In this document: positions 4,784 through 6,308 of the stretch, piece after piece
How positions within the stretch are numbered: position 1 is the stretch's first letter
Layout of the letters: each line of letters starts with the position of its first letter
DNA from: Candidatus Woesearchaeota archaeon
GTDB lineage: Archaea; Nanobdellota; Nanobdellia; Woesearchaeales; UBA525
Direction: 5' to 3'
DNA: 6,308 nucleotides
NCBI GenBank assembly: GCA_003694385.1
Contig: RFKA01000018.1
Location: 1 to 6,308, forward strand
Translations under genes and position numbers: made by a program
The notes under the pieces: generated by a model
What the model saw: the letters and a program-made list of their open reading frames with translations, nothing else
Database searches by the model: none
What the model was told of the DNA's origin: nothing

Positions 4784-6214
4784 CTAGGAGCTCGAGCTGT
4801 TTGTTTCTTCTCCTGTTTCGTCATCTTCTGTGTCGTCGTTGTGCGTGGAGTCGTCTGTTGAGTTGTCGTCAGCGTCATCTTCCATTTCGTTTTCTGTTTC
4901 GTTGTCGCCCATGGCTCCGTCGTCTGGCAAATTATCTTCGTCCATAGCCTCTTCTGTGCCATCGTCTTCGTTGTTCGTTGAACTGTTATGAGCGTCGTCT
5001 TCCGTTTCGTTTTCTGTTTCGTTGTCGCTCATGGTTCCGTCGTCTGCAAAGTTTTTATCGGCTTCGCCTTCCATTTCGTTTTCTGTTTCGTCTTCTGTTT
5101 CATCAGACGTCTCAGCTGTATCGTCGCTGGCGTCGTCTGCTTCATGGTCTGCCTCATTGATGATGGACAGGTCGTCATTGTTCGCCGCCTTAATCAACCG
5201 GACCGCCTTGCGGAGCTTCCCTCGCGCCTCTTTCAAAATTCTCGCTGCCTTCTTCAGGTGCTCATTTGCGGCCCTGATGGGTTGCTCTTCGCCGTTCTCT
5301 CTGGCATCCTTATACGCTTGGATCGCGAGTTCCCATTCGGCTTTCGCTTCTTCGACGAGCGCATTGAACGCGTCAACTGCTTCTTGGATGTCGGCGTCGT
5401 CAAGCTCCGCGGCAGCGTTGTCAAGACGCTCTCCAAGCTTCTCTGTCTGGCGGATGAGCTTGCGGACGCGCTTGCTCACGCTCATACCGATGCCGTACTT
5501 CATGGCTCGCTTCGCGTCTCTCCAGGCTTCACGGATTGTCGCAGCAGCATCTCTAATCTCTTCGGGCGTCGCGTCTTCGCTCAACCCCTCGATGAGCTCT
5601 TTTGCTGCTTCAACCTCTGCGGTGCTCTCCTCAATGTCACTCAGGATGGCTGCTTTCACGTCTTCTTCGAGCTCGCTTTCCTCTACGCGGGCAGCCGTGC
5701 GGGTGAGTGCTTCGAGCACCATGTCCGCGCTCTTTAACAGGAACTCCGGTGCTTGTTTCTTGATGCGCTCCCTCACCGCCTGACACTCCGCACTATCGTC
5801 TTCCGCGCAAGCCCTGAACCGAACCCTCTGCTCGGCGATTACGTCTCTGCGCTCTTTGTAGCGCCTTCGAGCCTCCTCGTAGCGCTTTTTGGCCGCCTCA
5901 TAGTCGTGCTTAGCTTGTTTGAGCCGCATGCGTGCTCGTTCCCGTAAGCCTTCTTTGTCTATGCGCTCTCTGAGCCGCTCCCGAGCTTCTCCTCCGCCTG
6001 CGAGGACGACTCTCGTCCTCTCTCTCGCTTCTCCACCTCTCATTCGTTGCTCGATGCGCACTTTGTTACCATCTGCATCAATAATTCGTTCTCTGATGCG
6101 CACTTCTTGCTTGCCACTGTTATCGTCACTGTTGTCATCTTCGCTCGCGATTGTTGCGGGAACTATGCTCAGTACTAGCAGGCCAATAATCAGCAAACTC
6201 ATGAATCGTTTCAT
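4784..6214 (-). CDS. Exported helical protein with acidic, sequon-rich C-terminal tail, function unknown
   Basis: A Sec-type signal peptide opens this 476-residue protein: MKRF, a hydrophobic core (5-19), and a likely cut at TIA-S after Ala23. Residues 25-70 include a basic, arginine-rich segment. Residues 76-345 are almost wholly Ala/Glu/Arg/Lys/Leu with heptad-like spacing, so long helices or coiled coils. Cys136 and Cys144 are the only cysteines and could form a local disulfide. From 346 on, the chain is Asp/Glu/Asn/Thr/Ser and surely disordered; it holds six N-x-S/T sequons (N398, N402, N410, N438, N451, N472) and none occurs earlier. There is no C-terminal membrane anchor. Similar signal-plus-helix-plus-acidic-tail proteins seem common in DPANN archaea, but I cannot name a family. 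The frame runs back to an ATG at 6286, but that ATG sits in the TATA box. ATG 6214 has a strong Shine-Dalgarno sequence and begins the signal peptide exactly. Probably extracellular or surface-bound and glycosylated. Confidence 0.85.
   Translation of the reverse strand: MKRFMSLLIIGLLVLSIVPATIASEDDNSDDNSGKQEVRIRERIIDADGNKVRIEQRMRGGEARERTRVVLAGGGEARERLRERIDKEGLRERARMRLKQAKHDYEAAKKRYEEARRRYKERRDVIAEQRVRFRACAEDDSAECQAVRERIKKQAPEFLLKSADMVLEALTRTAARVEESELEEDVKAAILSDIEESTAEVEAAKELIEGLSEDATPEEIRDAAATIREAWRDAKRAMKYGIGMSVSKRVRKLIRQTEKLGERLDNAAAELDDADIQEAVDAFNALVEEAKAEWELAIQAYKDARENGEEQPIRAANEHLKKAARILKEARGKLRKAVRLIKAANNDDLSIINEADHEADDASDDTAETSDETEDETENEMEGEADKNFADDGTMSDNETENETEDDAHNSSTNNEDDGTEEAMDEDNLPDDGAMGDNETENEMEDDADDNSTDDSTHNDDTEDDETGEETNSSSS
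4871..5050 (-). repeat. Direct repeat of 60 bases (4871-4930 and 4991-5050) in the acidic tail, 120-base period
   Basis: The two copies match at 54 of 60 bases and encode residues 429-448 and 389-408 (core DNETENE followed by MEDDA or TEDDA); 15 of 20 residues are identical. A third partial copy, sharing 23 bases (4880-4902 with 5069-5091), encodes ETENEME near residue 380. Offsets of 120 and 189 bases keep the frame. This looks like recent in-frame duplication lengthening the tail. Confidence 0.85.
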
Positions 6215-6220
6215 TTTTTC

Positions 6221-6227
6221 ATCCTCC
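6221..6227 (-). promoter_or_regulatory. Strong Shine-Dalgarno site of the exported helical protein
   Basis: The minus strand reads GGAGGAT, with GGAGG ending eight bases before the ATG at 6214. It decides the start in favour of 6214 over the in-frame ATGs at 6241 and 6286. Confidence 0.8.
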
Positions 6228-6274
6228 GGCGCACGCGGCATCGCATGTGCACCACAGCACCGTTCAGCACAGTT

Positions 6275-6284
6275 CTTTATAAAC
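6275..6284 (-). promoter_or_regulatory. TATA box of the exported helical protein gene
   Basis: The minus strand reads GTTTATAAAG, a near-consensus archaeal TATA box. Transcription about 26 bases downstream, near 6254, would give a leader of about 40 bases containing the Shine-Dalgarno site. This contrasts with the leaderless cytosolic genes of the window. Confidence 0.65.
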
Positions 6285-6308
6285 ATACTTTGTTTTTACT
6301 CAAAAAAA

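Noticed and set aside
4988..5783. Two long plus-strand open frames opposite the exported helical protein
   Set aside because: They arise from the repetitive Glu/Ala/Asp codon use of the minus-strand gene and give Ser/Phe-rich low-complexity peptides without start signals.
6215..6286. N-terminal extension of the exported protein from the ATG at 6286
   Set aside because: That ATG overlaps the TATA box and would put 24 residues before a perfect signal peptide. The ATG at 6214 has a strong Shine-Dalgarno site.

Overview
The window looks archaeal. It encodes part of a diphthamide-synthesis enzyme (Dph2, restricted to archaea and eukaryotes). Several genes have an A/T-only TATA-like box about 25 bases upstream of the start codon, the arrangement expected for leaderless archaeal transcripts. 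Compact single-gene units, a class 2 PyrD and a charged, sequon-rich exported protein suggest a DPANN-type lineage (Woesearchaeota-like or similar). That placement is inference from gene content only.

Layout. Left third (1-2351), all on the minus strand: the middle and part of the C-terminal region of Dph2, running off the left edge and strikingly lacking its N-terminal domain; a 349-base stretch without a convincing gene; a stand-alone RecB/Cas4-type PD-(D/E)XK nuclease with four Fe-S-type cysteines; and a PIN-domain protein. Middle (2401-4418), plus strand: a two-gene operon overlapping by ATGA, with NAD(P)H-hydrate dehydratase (nnrD) followed by a class 2-type dihydroorotate dehydrogenase (pyrD). 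Right third (4467-6214), minus strand: a small lipoprotein-like gene preceded by a 476-residue exported helical protein with an acidic tail carrying all of its N-glycosylation sequons.

How the parts relate. The PIN gene and the nnrD-pyrD operon diverge from one nearly symmetric TATA box placed about 25 bases from both start codons. nnrD-pyrD couples repair of damaged NAD(P)H to de novo pyrimidine synthesis at the membrane. The two exported products are adjacent and co-directional, and both have a Shine-Dalgarno sequence, unlike the cytosolic genes. They may form a cell-surface unit. pyrD and the lipoprotein gene converge, with T-rich terminators crossing in the short gap.

No CRISPR array, tRNA, rRNA, transposase or attachment site was recognised. 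Most interesting points: the missing Dph2 N-terminal domain, the cysteine in place of serine as probable catalytic base of a class 2-type PyrD, the bidirectional TATA box, and the repeat-bearing acidic tails of the two exported proteins.
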